DNA of 64,000 bases from Antrihabitans auranticaus (GCF_016481275.1 NZ_JAEMNW010000001.1:558001-622000), one strand, 5' to 3'; positions 1 to 8,398 are shown, numbered from the stretch's first letter. Program-made: numbers and translations. The notes: generated from the letters alone by a model not told the origin.

Positions 1-574
1 GATCGACCCGCGCCTCCGAGGTCGGGAGGATGGGCACGTCGCCGACAACCTTCCGGACCGACGCGATCAACTCCGAAAGCTTATCCGCAGCAACCGCATC
101 CACCTTGTTGACGACGACCAGGTCCGCGAGCCGAAGGTGCTGGTCCACCTCCGGGTGACGTTCCCGCGTCGACTCGAACTCTGCCGCGTCGACGACCTCG
201 ACCAGACCGCCGTAGGTGATGTGCGGATTGGTGCTACCGAGCACCAGCCGGATCATGTTCTTCGGCTCGGCGAGCCCGCTCGCTTCGACCACGATGACGT
301 CGATCGCCGAGCGCGGATGCGCCAGGCGTGCGAATAGTTCGTCCATGTCGCTGACGTCGACGGCACAGCAAATACACCCGTTGCCGAGCGAGATCGCCGA
401 GTCGACCTGACCCGCGACCAGCATGGAGTCGATATTGACGGCACCGAAATCGTTGACGACGACACCGATGCGCGTCCCGCCGTTGTTGCGCAGCAGGTAG
501 TTGAGCAGGGTCGTCTTCCCCGAGCCCAGGTATCCGGCGACGATCACAACGGGTATCGGCACGCCGACCACCAT
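1..574 (-). CDS. CobW/COG0523-type GTPase, 3' part missing
   Basis: G3E-family P-loop GTPase of the CobW/YjiA/ZNG1 group, which handle metal delivery (cobalt, zinc or iron, depending on the member). The ATG at 574 gives an N-terminus with the Walker A motif GYLGSGKTTLL at residues 14-24, then a GNGCICC motif, the CxCC metal-binding signature of COG0523 proteins, and an NKVD guanine-specificity motif about residue 165. About 191 residues are visible; the C-terminal half lies beyond the left edge of the window. It is divergent from the hydrolase at 599, with only 24 bases between them. The metal served cannot be told from the sequence; no zinc-uptake-type site is evident in the short gap. Confidence 0.9.
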   Translation of the reverse strand, partial: MVVGVPIPVVIVAGYLGSGKTTLLNYLLRNNGGTRIGVVVNDFGAVNIDSMLVAGQVDSAISLGNGCICCAVDVSDMDELFARLAHPRSAIDVIVVEASGLAEPKNMIRLVLGSTNPHITYGGLVEVVDAAEFESTRERHPEVDQHLRLADLVVVNKVDAVAADKLSELIASVRKVVGDVPILPTSEARVD

Positions 575-598
575 AGGCCGTGCCCCTAGGGTTCTCTC

Positions 599-1459
599 AT
601 GCAACCGACATTGGCCGAGTGGCTCGCAGGCGGATCCCAGGTACAGGTTCTGAATCGATCCGTGTTCGTCCGACAGGACGGACCGCAAGGCGGTCGTCCG
701 GTGACCCTGCTCCACGGCTTCCCGACGTCATCGCACGATTGGGCCCTGATCATTCCCAGCCTCACCGAATCCGGCTGCCGAGTGACCACTCTCGACTTCC
801 TCGGTTTCGGCGCGAGCGACAAACCGGTCGACCACGACTACCTGCTCACCGAGCAGGCGTCGATCGTCGAAGCGGTCTGGGAGCAGCTCGGGATAGGCGA
901 GACGGCACTTGTCGCGCACGACTACGGCGTCAGCGTCGGGCAAGAACTTCTCGCCCGCGACCCGGCTCGCGTGACTCGCATGGCGTGGATGAACGGCGGT
1001 CTGTATCCGGACCTGCACCGGCCCATCCTGGTTCAGCGCCTACTCTACGGTCGATTCGGCGGGCTCCTCGCACGCGCCGCATCCGAACGCACATATGCGG
1101 CGTCGTTGCGAAAAATCCTGGGTCGGCCGGTTTCCGACGACATCATCCACGAACTCTGGGCGTCGACCTCCTCGGGCGATGGGAAGAAGGTCCAGCACAA
1201 GCTACTTCAGTACATCGACGAACGCCGCGTGCACGCGGACCGCTGGCGTACCGCACTCGAAACGTATCCGGGCCCCACACTCTTCGTGTGGGGCCCAGTC
1301 GACCCGATCAGCGGCGGGCACGTCCTGTCACGGTTGCGCGAACGGCTCCCGTCCGCGCAGTTCGTCGAGCTCGACGAGCCGCCGGCGACCGGGCACTACC
1401 CGCAGGTGGAAAATCCGGACGCCGTTGCGGCAGCGTTGATTCCGTTCTTGAACAGCTGA
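599..1459 (+). CDS. Alpha/beta-fold hydrolase with Asp nucleophile (haloalkane dehalogenase/epoxide hydrolase type)
   Basis: 286-residue alpha/beta hydrolase. The oxyanion-hole HGFPTS motif is at residues 39-44. The nucleophile elbow reads AHDYG, so the nucleophile is Asp108 rather than Ser, as in haloalkane dehalogenases and epoxide hydrolases. A C-terminal GHYPQ supplies the catalytic His. A cytoplasmic hydrolase of a small ether, halide or epoxide fits, but the substrate is not predictable. There is no signal peptide. It ends 5 bases before the convergent amidase gene. The start is the first ATG after the divergent GTPase gene and lacks a strong ribosome binding site. Confidence 0.85.
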   Translation: MQPTLAEWLAGGSQVQVLNRSVFVRQDGPQGGRPVTLLHGFPTSSHDWALIIPSLTESGCRVTTLDFLGFGASDKPVDHDYLLTEQASIVEAVWEQLGIGETALVAHDYGVSVGQELLARDPARVTRMAWMNGGLYPDLHRPILVQRLLYGRFGGLLARAASERTYAASLRKILGRPVSDDIIHELWASTSSGDGKKVQHKLLQYIDERRVHADRWRTALETYPGPTLFVWGPVDPISGGHVLSRLRERLPSAQFVELDEPPATGHYPQVENPDAVAAALIPFLNS

Positions 1460-1464
1460 ATCAA

Positions 1465-2571
1465 CTATTTGGACAGGGCAATTCCGATCATCTGGCTCGC
1501 GAGATCGGTGACCATCCCCACCATCTCGTCGTCGACCAGCGATCCGACACTGCCGAGGCCCAACTCCTCCAGCAATGGGCTGAGCAGGCTCATCGCCATC
1601 GACGTCAGGCCCTCACCCGCACTGCCGGAGTCCAGGGCGCTCAGCGGTGAGCTGTCTTCCTCGGGCGCCACGACCGACGGGCGCGAACGCTGTGTCGTGG
1701 TGTCCGGCGAGGTCCTGCGCGGGGTTGTGGAGTCGCCGGTCGTTGGCGGCGGCGTACCGCGAACCGGCGTCACGACGGTGGTCTGGCCGAGCAAGTAACT
1801 CACGACTCCGGTCGTGATCGCGATCGCGTGCTTGAGCTGCCCTTCACCGGTCTCGAGCAGTTGCGCGTCTTCGGGATTCGCGCCGTTGCCCATCTCGACG
1901 AACACCAGCGGCACGGTCGTCAGCGCCGGTCCGGCAACATCTGCGCGCGTCTGCAGGCCGTCGACCGCACCCGCATAGTTCGCAGGCGAGAATCCCGAAC
2001 GAACGTATGCGTCGCGGACGTCCTTCGACAATTGCGCTCCGCCGCCCGACTGCGCCTGATCTGCTGCGGCATTCGGAATCGGCAACTGCGGAACGATGAG
2101 GTGGAACCCGTGATCCGCCGGCGGTGCGCCGTCGGCGTGGATGCTGACAGCGACGTCAGCGCCGGAGGCGTTGGCCGCCGCAGCGCGCTCATCGATGCAG
2201 CCGCCCCAACCTTCGTCGTCGTTGCGGCTCATCACTACCTTCGCACCCAGGCTCTCGACAGCGGCCTTGACCAGCTGCGACACCTTCCAGTTGATGGTGT
2301 GTTCGGCAACGCCGTTCGGTGTCGTCATGCCGGAGGTCTGGCATTCCTTCGTGCCGCCGCGTCCGTCGTCGACCTGACGGGCCATGTCCTCGGTGTGATT
2401 GGTGCCCTGATGGCCAGGGTCGAGGAAGATCGTCTTGCCGGACAGCTTGGTGCTGACGTCCGGGGCGGGTTCGGCGTGCGCGGTCGTCGGCAGGATCATC
2501 GACCCTGCCACCGCGGCGACGAGCCCGGCTTTGATGATGCTCTTCTTCATTCCGGATCGGCACGGAAACAT
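1465..2571 (-). CDS. Secreted N-acetylmuramoyl-L-alanine amidase (Ami1-like)
   Basis: Zinc amidase of the Amidase_3 family, which cuts the bond between MurNAc and the stem peptide of peptidoglycan outside the cell membrane. The signal peptide ends in TAHA; the mature part begins with a FLDPGHQG motif (first zinc His) and carries the conserved Glu near EHTINW and an SIHADGA motif. A Ser/Thr/Pro-rich linker follows, then a C-terminal segment of unknown role, making it (368 aa) longer than M. tuberculosis Ami1 (Rv3717). An in-frame ATG at 2592 exists, but its second codons are themselves the ribosome binding site AGGAGG (2581-2586), which lies 9 bases before the ATG at 2571. That site decides the start. 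Convergent with the hydrolase at 599. Confidence 0.9.
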   Translation of the reverse strand: MFPCRSGMKKSIIKAGLVAAVAGSMILPTTAHAEPAPDVSTKLSGKTIFLDPGHQGTNHTEDMARQVDDGRGGTKECQTSGMTTPNGVAEHTINWKVSQLVKAAVESLGAKVVMSRNDDEGWGGCIDERAAAANASGADVAVSIHADGAPPADHGFHLIVPQLPIPNAAADQAQSGGGAQLSKDVRDAYVRSGFSPANYAGAVDGLQTRADVAGPALTTVPLVFVEMGNGANPEDAQLLETGEGQLKHAIAITTGVVSYLLGQTTVVTPVRGTPPPTTGDSTTPRRTSPDTTTQRSRPSVVAPEEDSSPLSALDSGSAGEGLTSMAMSLLSPLLEELGLGSVGSLVDDEMVGMVTDLASQMIGIALSK

Positions 2572-2653
2572 CCCGCGCCGCCTCCTTCCCACTAGTCACA
2601 TGCGTCTCAGTGACTAACTGTGGCAACACGAGCGCCATCGGGACAACCCTCAG

Positions 2654-2685
2654 CGAAGGCCGTTACGGAACTGTTGTGGCCTTCG
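2654..2685 (-). terminator. Hairpin after the Rieske gene
   Basis: Perfect 8-bp arms CGAAGGCC (2654-2661) and GGCCTTCG (2678-2685) with a 16-base loop lie directly after the Rieske stop codon at 2688. There is no T-run, as is common in this group. It probably ends the 4422-2688 operon before the amidase promoter. Confidence 0.5.
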
Positions 2686-2687
2686 AG

Positions 2688-3143
2688 TCAGGCAGGAACG
2701 ATGGAATCGCCCTGAATAGCGATCGCCACGCTCGGCAAACCCGTCCGCGCCGGACCCTTGTCCACGGTGCCGTCGAGCTTGAACTTGCTGCCGTGACACG
2801 GGCAGACGATCAAGCCGTCGGTGATCGCGTCCACCTTGCAACCCTGGTGGGGACAGACGCTGGAAAAAGCGAGGAACTCCCCTGCGCTGGGCTGGGTGAC
2901 GACGACGTCGCCGACGATCTTTCCGGAGCCGACCGGGACTTCGGCAGTCGTCGCGATCGCGTCCGCAGGCGGCGCACCGTCAGTCGGCGCATCGACTCGC
3001 GTTGCGGGCTGCGCAGGTTCAGCCGGCGCGTCCGACTTCTGGTCGCCATAGGTGCTGCACGCGGCGAGCGTCGCTGCCGCCGCGACCGTGCCGGCGCCGA
3101 CGAGTACGGTCCGGCGATTGATGGATGAGCCTTCGAGCTGCAT
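2688..3143 (-). CDS. Rieske [2Fe-2S] lipoprotein exported by Tat
   Basis: 151-residue Rieske iron-sulphur protein. The N-terminus has a twin-arginine stretch (NRRTVLVG) followed by a lipobox LAAC with Cys29, so it is probably Tat-exported folded and lipid-anchored outside the membrane. Cluster ligands are Cys97/His99 in CPHQGC and Cys114/His117 in CPCHGS; Cys102 and Cys116 would form the usual disulphide. It is a single-domain, ferredoxin-like Rieske protein, not a bc1 subunit. GGAG 7 bases before the ATG at 3143 supports this start over an upstream one. It is the last gene of a run with a DUF6529-type membrane protein and a secreted protein, so a small membrane electron-transfer unit is likely; the redox partner is unknown. 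Confidence 0.9.
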   Translation of the reverse strand: MQLEGSSINRRTVLVGAGTVAAAATLAACSTYGDQKSDAPAEPAQPATRVDAPTDGAPPADAIATTAEVPVGSGKIVGDVVVTQPSAGEFLAFSSVCPHQGCKVDAITDGLIVCPCHGSKFKLDGTVDKGPARTGLPSVAIAIQGDSIVPA

Positions 3144-3224
3144 GTGATATCTCCACATTCGGGATTCTGGGCGGTGTTCGGGGGCTGTCGAACGAACGAA
3201 TCACGTTGGGCGGTGCTGCTGAGT

Positions 3225-3800
3225 TCAGAACTTAATGCCGTTGTTTTCGAAGAACCAGAGTGCAGACGTCAGCCAGATACCGATCAAGCCCGCAAAGACG
3301 AGTCCGCCGGCAACCGGGATTCCCCAACTCGGCACGCCCTTCTTCGTCAGGAGCAGCATCTTCATCGTGAAAACGCCGTAGAAGAAGCAGCCGAAGAGCG
3401 AGTGGAAAAGCACGCGGCTCGTCGTGTCTTGGAAGCCGAGCGCGTACAAGCAATGCACCGCGACCGGTACGGAGGCGAGAACCGCGAACCGACCGGACCA
3501 CACGTGGGCCTGACCGATCCACGCCGGCGCCTTCACTGCTTTCCACTTGCCGTACATCACGAAGGCCGAGCCGAGCTGGAACAGCGCAAGCGCGGCGGCC
3601 AGCGTGGCGAGCCACGACTTGACTGCTGTCGGGCTGGAGAAGCCGGCAACGTTGATCGAGAAGAATTGCGCGTCGTGCACCTTGCCGTAGGCGCCGAGCG
3701 CCACGGCAACCAGTGCGCCGATCAGGACCGGAACGACGATCGTCGCCGCCGACGGACCGGCCGGAACCGGTCGCACCTGCGTGGTGTCGTCAGAAGGCAT
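3225..3800 (-). CDS. DUF6529-type integral membrane protein
   Basis: 191-residue membrane protein with five or so hydrophobic segments and conserved His residues inside them (for example in GQAHVWSGR and AVHCLYALG), a pattern suggesting haem or quinone contact but not proving it. I recognise it as the DUF6529 family, found beside Rieske proteins in actinobacteria; no function is established. The ATG at 3800 overlaps the end of the upstream gene by 11 bases and has GGAAGTG ahead of it; an in-frame ATG at 3809 is less favoured. Translational coupling in the same operon as the Rieske gene suggests the two proteins work together. Confidence 0.75.
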   Translation of the reverse strand: MPSDDTTQVRPVPAGPSAATIVVPVLIGALVAVALGAYGKVHDAQFFSINVAGFSSPTAVKSWLATLAAALALFQLGSAFVMYGKWKAVKAPAWIGQAHVWSGRFAVLASVPVAVHCLYALGFQDTTSRVLFHSLFGCFFYGVFTMKMLLLTKKGVPSWGIPVAGGLVFAGLIGIWLTSALWFFENNGIKF

Positions 3801-4422
3801 CGGTATCACTTCCGCTCACCTTTGTCGCCGCGCTCGTCAGCGCCGGTGCGGGAGACTCGTTGCCCTGCGCATCACGCTGGACCCCGACGGTCCCGGCATC
3901 GGACACGATCCAACTCTGCCGGACCCCGTCTTGATTGCTGACGTAGATGCCGTTCGGCGGAGCGACGGGTGCGGCGGTGAAGGCGTTCGCGGCCTGGCCC
4001 GGAATCCACAAGGTGCCGTTCACGTCCTGGCCCTCGAGTCGGCCGGTCAGTGTGGCGCCGTTCGCGTTTTTCACGTCGAGCGCACCGTCGATTGCGGTGC
4101 CCGTCAGCCAGGCTTCGACAGCGGCACCGTCGCACACGTAGGCAACGGCTTCGTCGCCTTCGACCGTAATCGACACCGTGATGTTCCCGGCATCGGCCTG
4201 TCCGACGTAGTCCTGCAGCGCGGGGAATTGCTCTCCCGCCGCGACCGGCGGCGTGGCCGGCGGTTCGGCGTCGTCGGCTGCAGGCGCGGAACTCGTTGCC
4301 GCAATACTGGTCTGGGCCGCAGGAGCAGGATCCTTGTCTTCCTTCGACACATTGATGAAGAGCAACCCGATTCCCAGGACGGCTGCCGCCGCAAGGGTCA
4401 GGAGTGGGCCACGACGTTTCAT
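3790..4422 (-). CDS. Membrane-anchored or secreted protein of unknown function
   Basis: 210 residues with one N-terminal hydrophobic helix (residues about 6-24) preceded by KRR, then an Ala/Pro-rich linker and a globular extracytoplasmic part with the short motifs YVCDG and NGIYVSNQDG. There is no lipobox and no recognisable enzyme motif. It sits between the ECF sigma gene and the DUF6529/Rieske genes and overlaps the next gene by 11 bases. It lacks the HxxxCxxC pattern of zinc anti-sigma factors, so although its place next to a sigma gene invites that idea, nothing in the protein supports it. Confidence 0.7.
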   Translation of the reverse strand: MKRRGPLLTLAAAAVLGIGLLFINVSKEDKDPAPAAQTSIAATSSAPAADDAEPPATPPVAAGEQFPALQDYVGQADAGNITVSITVEGDEAVAYVCDGAAVEAWLTGTAIDGALDVKNANGATLTGRLEGQDVNGTLWIPGQAANAFTAAPVAPPNGIYVSNQDGVRQSWIVSDAGTVGVQRDAQGNESPAPALTSAATKVSGSDTDAF

Positions 4423-4525
4423 GACGTCCGTACCTTTCAGATGCCGACCGGCGGATGGGCTGATCCGTCGCGGTTCTCAGCTAATAATCGACCCCGACGC
4501 GGGGTTTTGGAATCGGACTCGGTGT

Positions 4526-5110
4526 TTACGCAGCCTGAAGATGTCCGCGCAGCGCACGCAGACCGTAATGCACTCGGCTCTTCAGGGTGCCGACCGGAAC
4601 TCCGAGTTCCTGCGCGACCTCCTGGTACGGACGATCTGCGACGACGATCGCGGCGACCGCTTCGCGCTGCGACAGCGGCAGACGCTCGAGGAGCTCGCCG
4701 ATGAACCACGACTCGGCAAGTGCCTCCGAGAAATCTGCCATCGAGATGTTCTGTCCGACAACATCATCGATCGCGTCCCAGTGGTTGTCCCCGGGACGCA
4801 CGGCGCGGCTGCGCGCCATGTCGATAACAAGGTTGCGGTGGATCGCGAGCAGCCATGCCCGCAGCGAACCGGTGTTCTCGTCGAATTTCGCGCATGCTTT
4901 CCAGCCCCGCAGGAAAGTCTCCTGCACAGAATGCTCGGCCAGACCCGAGTCGCCGAGACTGTTCATTCCACGCCACTGCAGCAAGCCGCGCTCGCTGCGC
5001 ATGGCTGCGGCCATACCGTCGTCGGTGCAGAGGCGGGCGCAATGGGGGGCGCAACGCTCGTTGTCCGCAACCAGGCGGAGGCGAGCGGAGAAGGCGGTTG
5101 CTGTGGTCAT
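4526..5110 (-). CDS. ECF-type RNA polymerase sigma factor
   Basis: 194-residue sigma-70 family factor. Region 2 is recognisable from HSVQETFLRGW and RAWLLAIHRNLVIDM; region 4 ends with EVAQELGVPVGTLKSRVHYGLRALR, a clear helix-turn-helix. The region 2.1 part is unusual: residues 20-28 read CAPHCARLC and the expected core-binding helix is poorly conserved. It probably directs transcription of the membrane/redox operon that follows at 4422-2688, but its promoter consensus cannot be read from one site. Start ATG 5110 has no good ribosome binding site, so the N-terminus is uncertain. A perfect palindrome at 5207-5220 lies between it and the divergent gene. Confidence 0.85.
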   Translation of the reverse strand: MTTATAFSARLRLVADNERCAPHCARLCTDDGMAAAMRSERGLLQWRGMNSLGDSGLAEHSVQETFLRGWKACAKFDENTGSLRAWLLAIHRNLVIDMARSRAVRPGDNHWDAIDDVVGQNISMADFSEALAESWFIGELLERLPLSQREAVAAIVVADRPYQEVAQELGVPVGTLKSRVHYGLRALRGHLQAA

Positions 5111-5206
5111 GTGAACAAGAGTGCGGTAGCGGACCGGGGTCCCACATCGGGGACAGTTACCTAGTTGTCAGGGCATAGGCACCAGGTAGCTACGGATATC
5201 GTTTCG

Positions 5207-5220
5207 CCACCCTAGGGTGG
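5207..5220. promoter_or_regulatory. Perfect 14-bp palindrome between divergent genes
   Basis: CCACCCTAGGGTGG reads the same on both strands and lies in the 220-base gap between the ECF sigma gene and the SRPBCC gene. It could be an operator for either. No regulator is assigned. Confidence 0.35.
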
Positions 5221-5330
5221 GTTTACTTCGGTGCCGCTTGGCTTTTCACTGGCGGATACGCTGCGGTGACCTATGGTGGATACGGACGGAAGAGACATTT
5301 CCGACACGGTCCCGCGAGAGGCAAAAGACG

Positions 5331-5798
5331 ATGTCCCACCCCGAAATTCGGCTCAGCAAAGCCATCGACGCGCCACCCAGTGCAGTGTGGCATGTGCTCA
5401 CCGATCTCGACAACGCCGACGCCACTTTGCGCGGCGTCCGCAAGGTCGAACGACTCGACGGCTCGGGCTACGAGGTCGGCACGCGCTGGCGTGAAACCCG
5501 GACCATCATGGGCAAGACTGCGACAGAAGAGATGTGGGTCGCCGAAATCGAGCCGGAGCGCAGAACGGTCATCAGGGCGTCGTCGGACGGTGCCGACTAC
5601 ATGACCGAGTTCCTCCTCGAACCGAAAGGCGCCGGCACCGAGTTGGCCGTCGCGTTCTCGGCCGACGCGGCGCGGGTGGGCGCAGTGGCGAAGATGCTGA
5701 TGACCGTTGTCGGTGGCATCGCACGCAAGGCGACGGAAAAGGCACTCAGGCAGGATCTCGACGACATCGCGACGGCAGCGCAGGCGCTGAGTAGTTGA
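5331..5798 (+). CDS. SRPBCC (START-like) family protein
   Basis: 155-residue member of the polyketide cyclase/dehydrase and lipid-transport superfamily. The N-terminal beta strand and helix (SKAIDAPPSAVWHVLTDL) and a long C-terminal helix are typical of this one-domain fold, which binds a hydrophobic ligand in a cavity. There is no signal peptide. The ATG at 5331 has GAGAGG 9 bases upstream, which is better than the upstream in-frame candidates. Its stop abuts the convergent lipoprotein gene without a gap. Ligand unknown. Confidence 0.75.
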   Translation: MSHPEIRLSKAIDAPPSAVWHVLTDLDNADATLRGVRKVERLDGSGYEVGTRWRETRTIMGKTATEEMWVAEIEPERRTVIRASSDGADYMTEFLLEPKGAGTELAVAFSADAARVGAVAKMLMTVVGGIARKATEKALRQDLDDIATAAQALSS

Positions 5799-6713
5799 TC
5801 AGGGGCACGTGCCGCCGGGCAACTCGGCGGCGTGTGCCGCCAGCCAATTCCCGATCTTCGTCAATATCGCGGTGCCGTCGGTGAAACTGCCGGAATCCGG
5901 CATCGCTGCGAGCGCGACCGCCGTCTGCCCCGCAGGGGTCGTAATGACGCCGAATTGGCGAACGAGATATCCGCCGCTCGCCGAATCGGGCCCCCAGCCG
6001 CCTTTGAAGCGGGCGCCCGGAATCGCGGCCAGACCCCACTGCTGATCCGCCGTCACCGAACCCATGAGCTCGAACACCCGCTCCGACATCGGCAGGCACG
6101 GTAGGTCCGCGGCGAACCCGACTTGGTCGGCGAGAGCCCAATCGGTCTGCCCGAAGGCCGAGAACTCGGGCCGGACCTTGCGGGTCTCGACGACCGTCGC
6201 CGTGTCGCCCGCCTCGGCCAGGACCCGTTGCACAGCAGCGCCGGCCGTGACGGGGGCGCCGAGGAGCTCCCAAAGCTGTTCGGCTGCATCATTATCCGAT
6301 CGCGTGATCGCTGCGACCGCGTATTGGTCAGCGGCAGAACCACTCTGACGGAACGCGGCGACCGCGAGCGGAACCTTGATCGTCGACCACGCCGAGCCGT
6401 GCGACCAGTCCCCCAGCGCCGCAGGCGGTGCGCCACCGCCGACCGGTGCGTAGGCGATCCCGACCGAACCCGCGAGCGATGACTCCAACTCCGCGAAGCT
6501 TGCGCCAAGCGCCGTCGGAGTGGCCGAGATCGGTGGTAGCGAGGTCGCCGACGGCAGCGTTATCGACGCGATCACGGTCGATGGACCGGTCGAGCCTGTA
6601 TTCGTTTCCGCCGACGGAACATCGCCGCCCGATCCCGGCGAGCAACCGGCAATCGCGAGCATCACCGAAACGACGAGGGCCCACGCGACCGGTCGCATGC
6701 GATCAGTAGACAT
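5799..6713 (-). CDS. Beta-lactamase-fold serine hydrolase lipoprotein
   Basis: 304 residues. The signal sequence ends in a lipobox LAIAGC (Cys24), then a Thr/Ser/Pro linker. The catalytic part has STIK (SxxK), SDN and KGG motifs in the right order, the three marks of class A beta-lactamases and related penicillin-binding-like enzymes. It lacks an obvious class A omega-loop Glu motif (ExxLN), so true beta-lactam hydrolysis is doubtful; many actinobacterial lipoproteins of this type have unknown roles. The ATG at 6713 overlaps the end of the kinase gene by 11 bases, implying translational coupling with it. An upstream extension to 6758 lies inside the kinase and is unlikely. Confidence 0.8.
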   Translation of the reverse strand: MSTDRMRPVAWALVVSVMLAIAGCSPGSGGDVPSAETNTGSTGPSTVIASITLPSATSLPPISATPTALGASFAELESSLAGSVGIAYAPVGGGAPPAALGDWSHGSAWSTIKVPLAVAAFRQSGSAADQYAVAAITRSDNDAAEQLWELLGAPVTAGAAVQRVLAEAGDTATVVETRKVRPEFSAFGQTDWALADQVGFAADLPCLPMSERVFELMGSVTADQQWGLAAIPGARFKGGWGPDSASGGYLVRQFGVITTPAGQTAVALAAMPDSGSFTDGTAILTKIGNWLAAHAAELPGGTCP

Positions 6714-8247
6714 ACACGACCGCATTGTTGCCACCGGTGCAGGTGACCAACCGCCCACCGGCCGCGCAACTCATCGTGTAGGTCTCCCCGGTGCGCGGAC
6801 TCGTCGCGACCGCCTGCCGCGACTGTCCCGGCGCCCCGCCGCCGGCGTACGCGGCACGGACCTCCTCCGCGAACTCGCAGGAGGTGATTTCCGTGCCCGT
6901 CGCCGACGTCGTGTAGTCCGAGGTCGGGCCGTAGCGAGGCGGGCATTCTGTTGCCCCCGGGGGCAATTGGACCGGGCCGGTCGGCCGCGCGGTCGTAGTC
7001 GAACTACGGGTGCTGCGTGTCGGCGACGACCCAGCGCTGGTCGGTTCGCCCGACGCACCACTTGTAACCGTCTTCTTTGCGGAATCCTCACCGTCGGAAT
7101 TGGACAGCTGCACCCAGCCGATCGCAGCACCCAGTCCGACGATCGCGAGGATCAGCACCGCGATGGCAACCTTGACCGCCGTCGACCGACCACCGCTCGG
7201 CGGCGCCTCGTAGACCGGATAGGGCGGCGGAATGTGTTGTTGCGGTTGATAGTTCGCAGGCGGCGGAAAAGGGTTTGTCGGCGGTTCCTGCCACTGCTGC
7301 CCACCGGGCGGCGGGTAGTGCGGATTGCGTCCCTGGTGGGGCGGCCGCGGGAAGGCGAAGGTCGGGACGTTCGAAGAATCGACGACCGCCGTCGGATCCT
7401 CTTCGGTCCCGCCCGGCGTGACGCCCTGCTGCGCGGCACGCGCGAATTCTGCTGCCGTCGCGAACCGGTCTGCGGGATTCTTGGCAAGCCCGCGTGCCAC
7501 AGCGGCGTCGAGCGCCGGAGTGACGTCACGTTGCACGGCGCTCGGCTTCTGCGGCACGTTGTTCATGTGCGCAAGCATCAGCACGCTCACGCTGCCGCTC
7601 GGGAAGGGCGTCTGGCCTGTCAGGCATTCGTACAGAACGCAAGCCAGCGAGTAGATGTCGGCCCGCGCAGTCACGCTCGTGCCCTCGAACCGCTCCGGTG
7701 CCATGTACGCGTAGGAACCGATCGCCGTTCCCGCGGACGTCAGGCTCGGCTCGGTGGCGTTGTTGGCGATACCGAAGTCGACCAGATAGGAAAAGTCGTT
7801 CTCCGTGACCAGGATGTTCTCGGGTTTGACGTCGCGATGCACGAGGTTGTCGGCATGCGCGGCATCGAGCGCGGAGGCGATCTGAGTGATGATCCCGACG
7901 GCGCGGCCCGTGCGCAGCGTGCCTTCACGGTTGAGGACCGACCGCAGGTCCGCTCCCTTGACCAGACGCATATCTATGTAGAGAACGCCGCCGATCTCGC
8001 CCCAGTCGTGGATCGGGATGACGTGCGGCTCCTGCAAACGCGCTGCGGCGCGTGATTCCCGGCGGAATCGCTCCTGATAACCGGCATTTTTCGCGAATCG
8101 TTCGTGCAGCAGCTTCAGCGCGACAGTACGGTCCTTGACAGTGTCGTAGGCCTCGTAGACCGCACCCATGCCACCTTTACCGAGCAACGGTCCGATCTGG
8201 TACGGACCGAACTGCGTGCCCGAGGCGGGCCCCCGGTCCTCGCTCAC
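6703..8247 (-). CDS. Membrane Ser/Thr protein kinase (Pkn type)
   Basis: 514 residues. The kinase domain is at about 14-275: glycine loop GKGGMG, VALK lysine, HRDVKPEN catalytic loop, DFG, and an activation loop ending in APER, all intact. A Pro/Gln-rich juxtamembrane linker leads to one transmembrane helix (about residues 357-379), then an extracellular Ser/Thr-rich tail with a short Cys-containing domain. This is the standard mycobacterial PknF/PknD-like layout, signalling from the cell surface to cytoplasmic targets. GTG start at 8247 with AAGGGGG 6-7 bases upstream. It is coupled to the beta-lactamase-fold lipoprotein, hinting that cell-wall state may be what is sensed (inference). Confidence 0.92.
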   Translation of the reverse strand: MSEDRGPASGTQFGPYQIGPLLGKGGMGAVYEAYDTVKDRTVALKLLHERFAKNAGYQERFRRESRAAARLQEPHVIPIHDWGEIGGVLYIDMRLVKGADLRSVLNREGTLRTGRAVGIITQIASALDAAHADNLVHRDVKPENILVTENDFSYLVDFGIANNATEPSLTSAGTAIGSYAYMAPERFEGTSVTARADIYSLACVLYECLTGQTPFPSGSVSVLMLAHMNNVPQKPSAVQRDVTPALDAAVARGLAKNPADRFATAAEFARAAQQGVTPGGTEEDPTAVVDSSNVPTFAFPRPPHQGRNPHYPPPGGQQWQEPPTNPFPPPANYQPQQHIPPPYPVYEAPPSGGRSTAVKVAIAVLILAIVGLGAAIGWVQLSNSDGEDSAKKTVTSGASGEPTSAGSSPTRSTRSSTTTARPTGPVQLPPGATECPPRYGPTSDYTTSATGTEITSCEFAEEVRAAYAGGGAPGQSRQAVATSPRTGETYTMSCAAGGRLVTCTGGNNAVVYVY

Positions 8248-8370
8248 CCGCTACCCCCTTCGCTCCCCCTGCGAAAAATATCGCTCCCCGGCGAATATCG
8301 TCAGCCCATCGTAGTCATCGAACGTGCGTCGGCACGGCGGGACGAGGGGTCGGGTCCGGACACGCGAAAG

Positions 8371-8398
8371 CAGGCGACCACGTCGGTGGGGCCGCCTG
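8371..8398 (-). terminator. Possible terminator after the NlpC/P60 gene
   Basis: Inverted repeat CAGGCG (8371-8376) and CGCCTG (8393-8398) with a partly pairing interior, 24 bases past the NlpC/P60 stop. Followed on the minus strand by CTTTCG. Weak but well placed. Confidence 0.4.

Noticed and set aside
3790-4422. Anti-sigma factor for the adjacent ECF sigma
   Set aside because: No zinc anti-sigma motif and no cytoplasmic domain long enough; only the position suggests it.
4764-5147. Frameshifted alternative N-terminus for the sigma factor
   Set aside because: The other frames do not give a better region 2 sequence, so the annotated frame is kept.
5799-6713. Acquired class A beta-lactamase (resistance gene)
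   Set aside because: SxxK, SDN and KGG are present but no clear omega-loop Glu; it is a lipoprotein coupled to a kinase, so a native cell-envelope role is likelier.
6520-8055. 511-codon plus-strand ORF
   Set aside because: It mirrors the kinase gene on the opposite strand, is Arg-rich and lacks any family motif; a GC-rich shadow.
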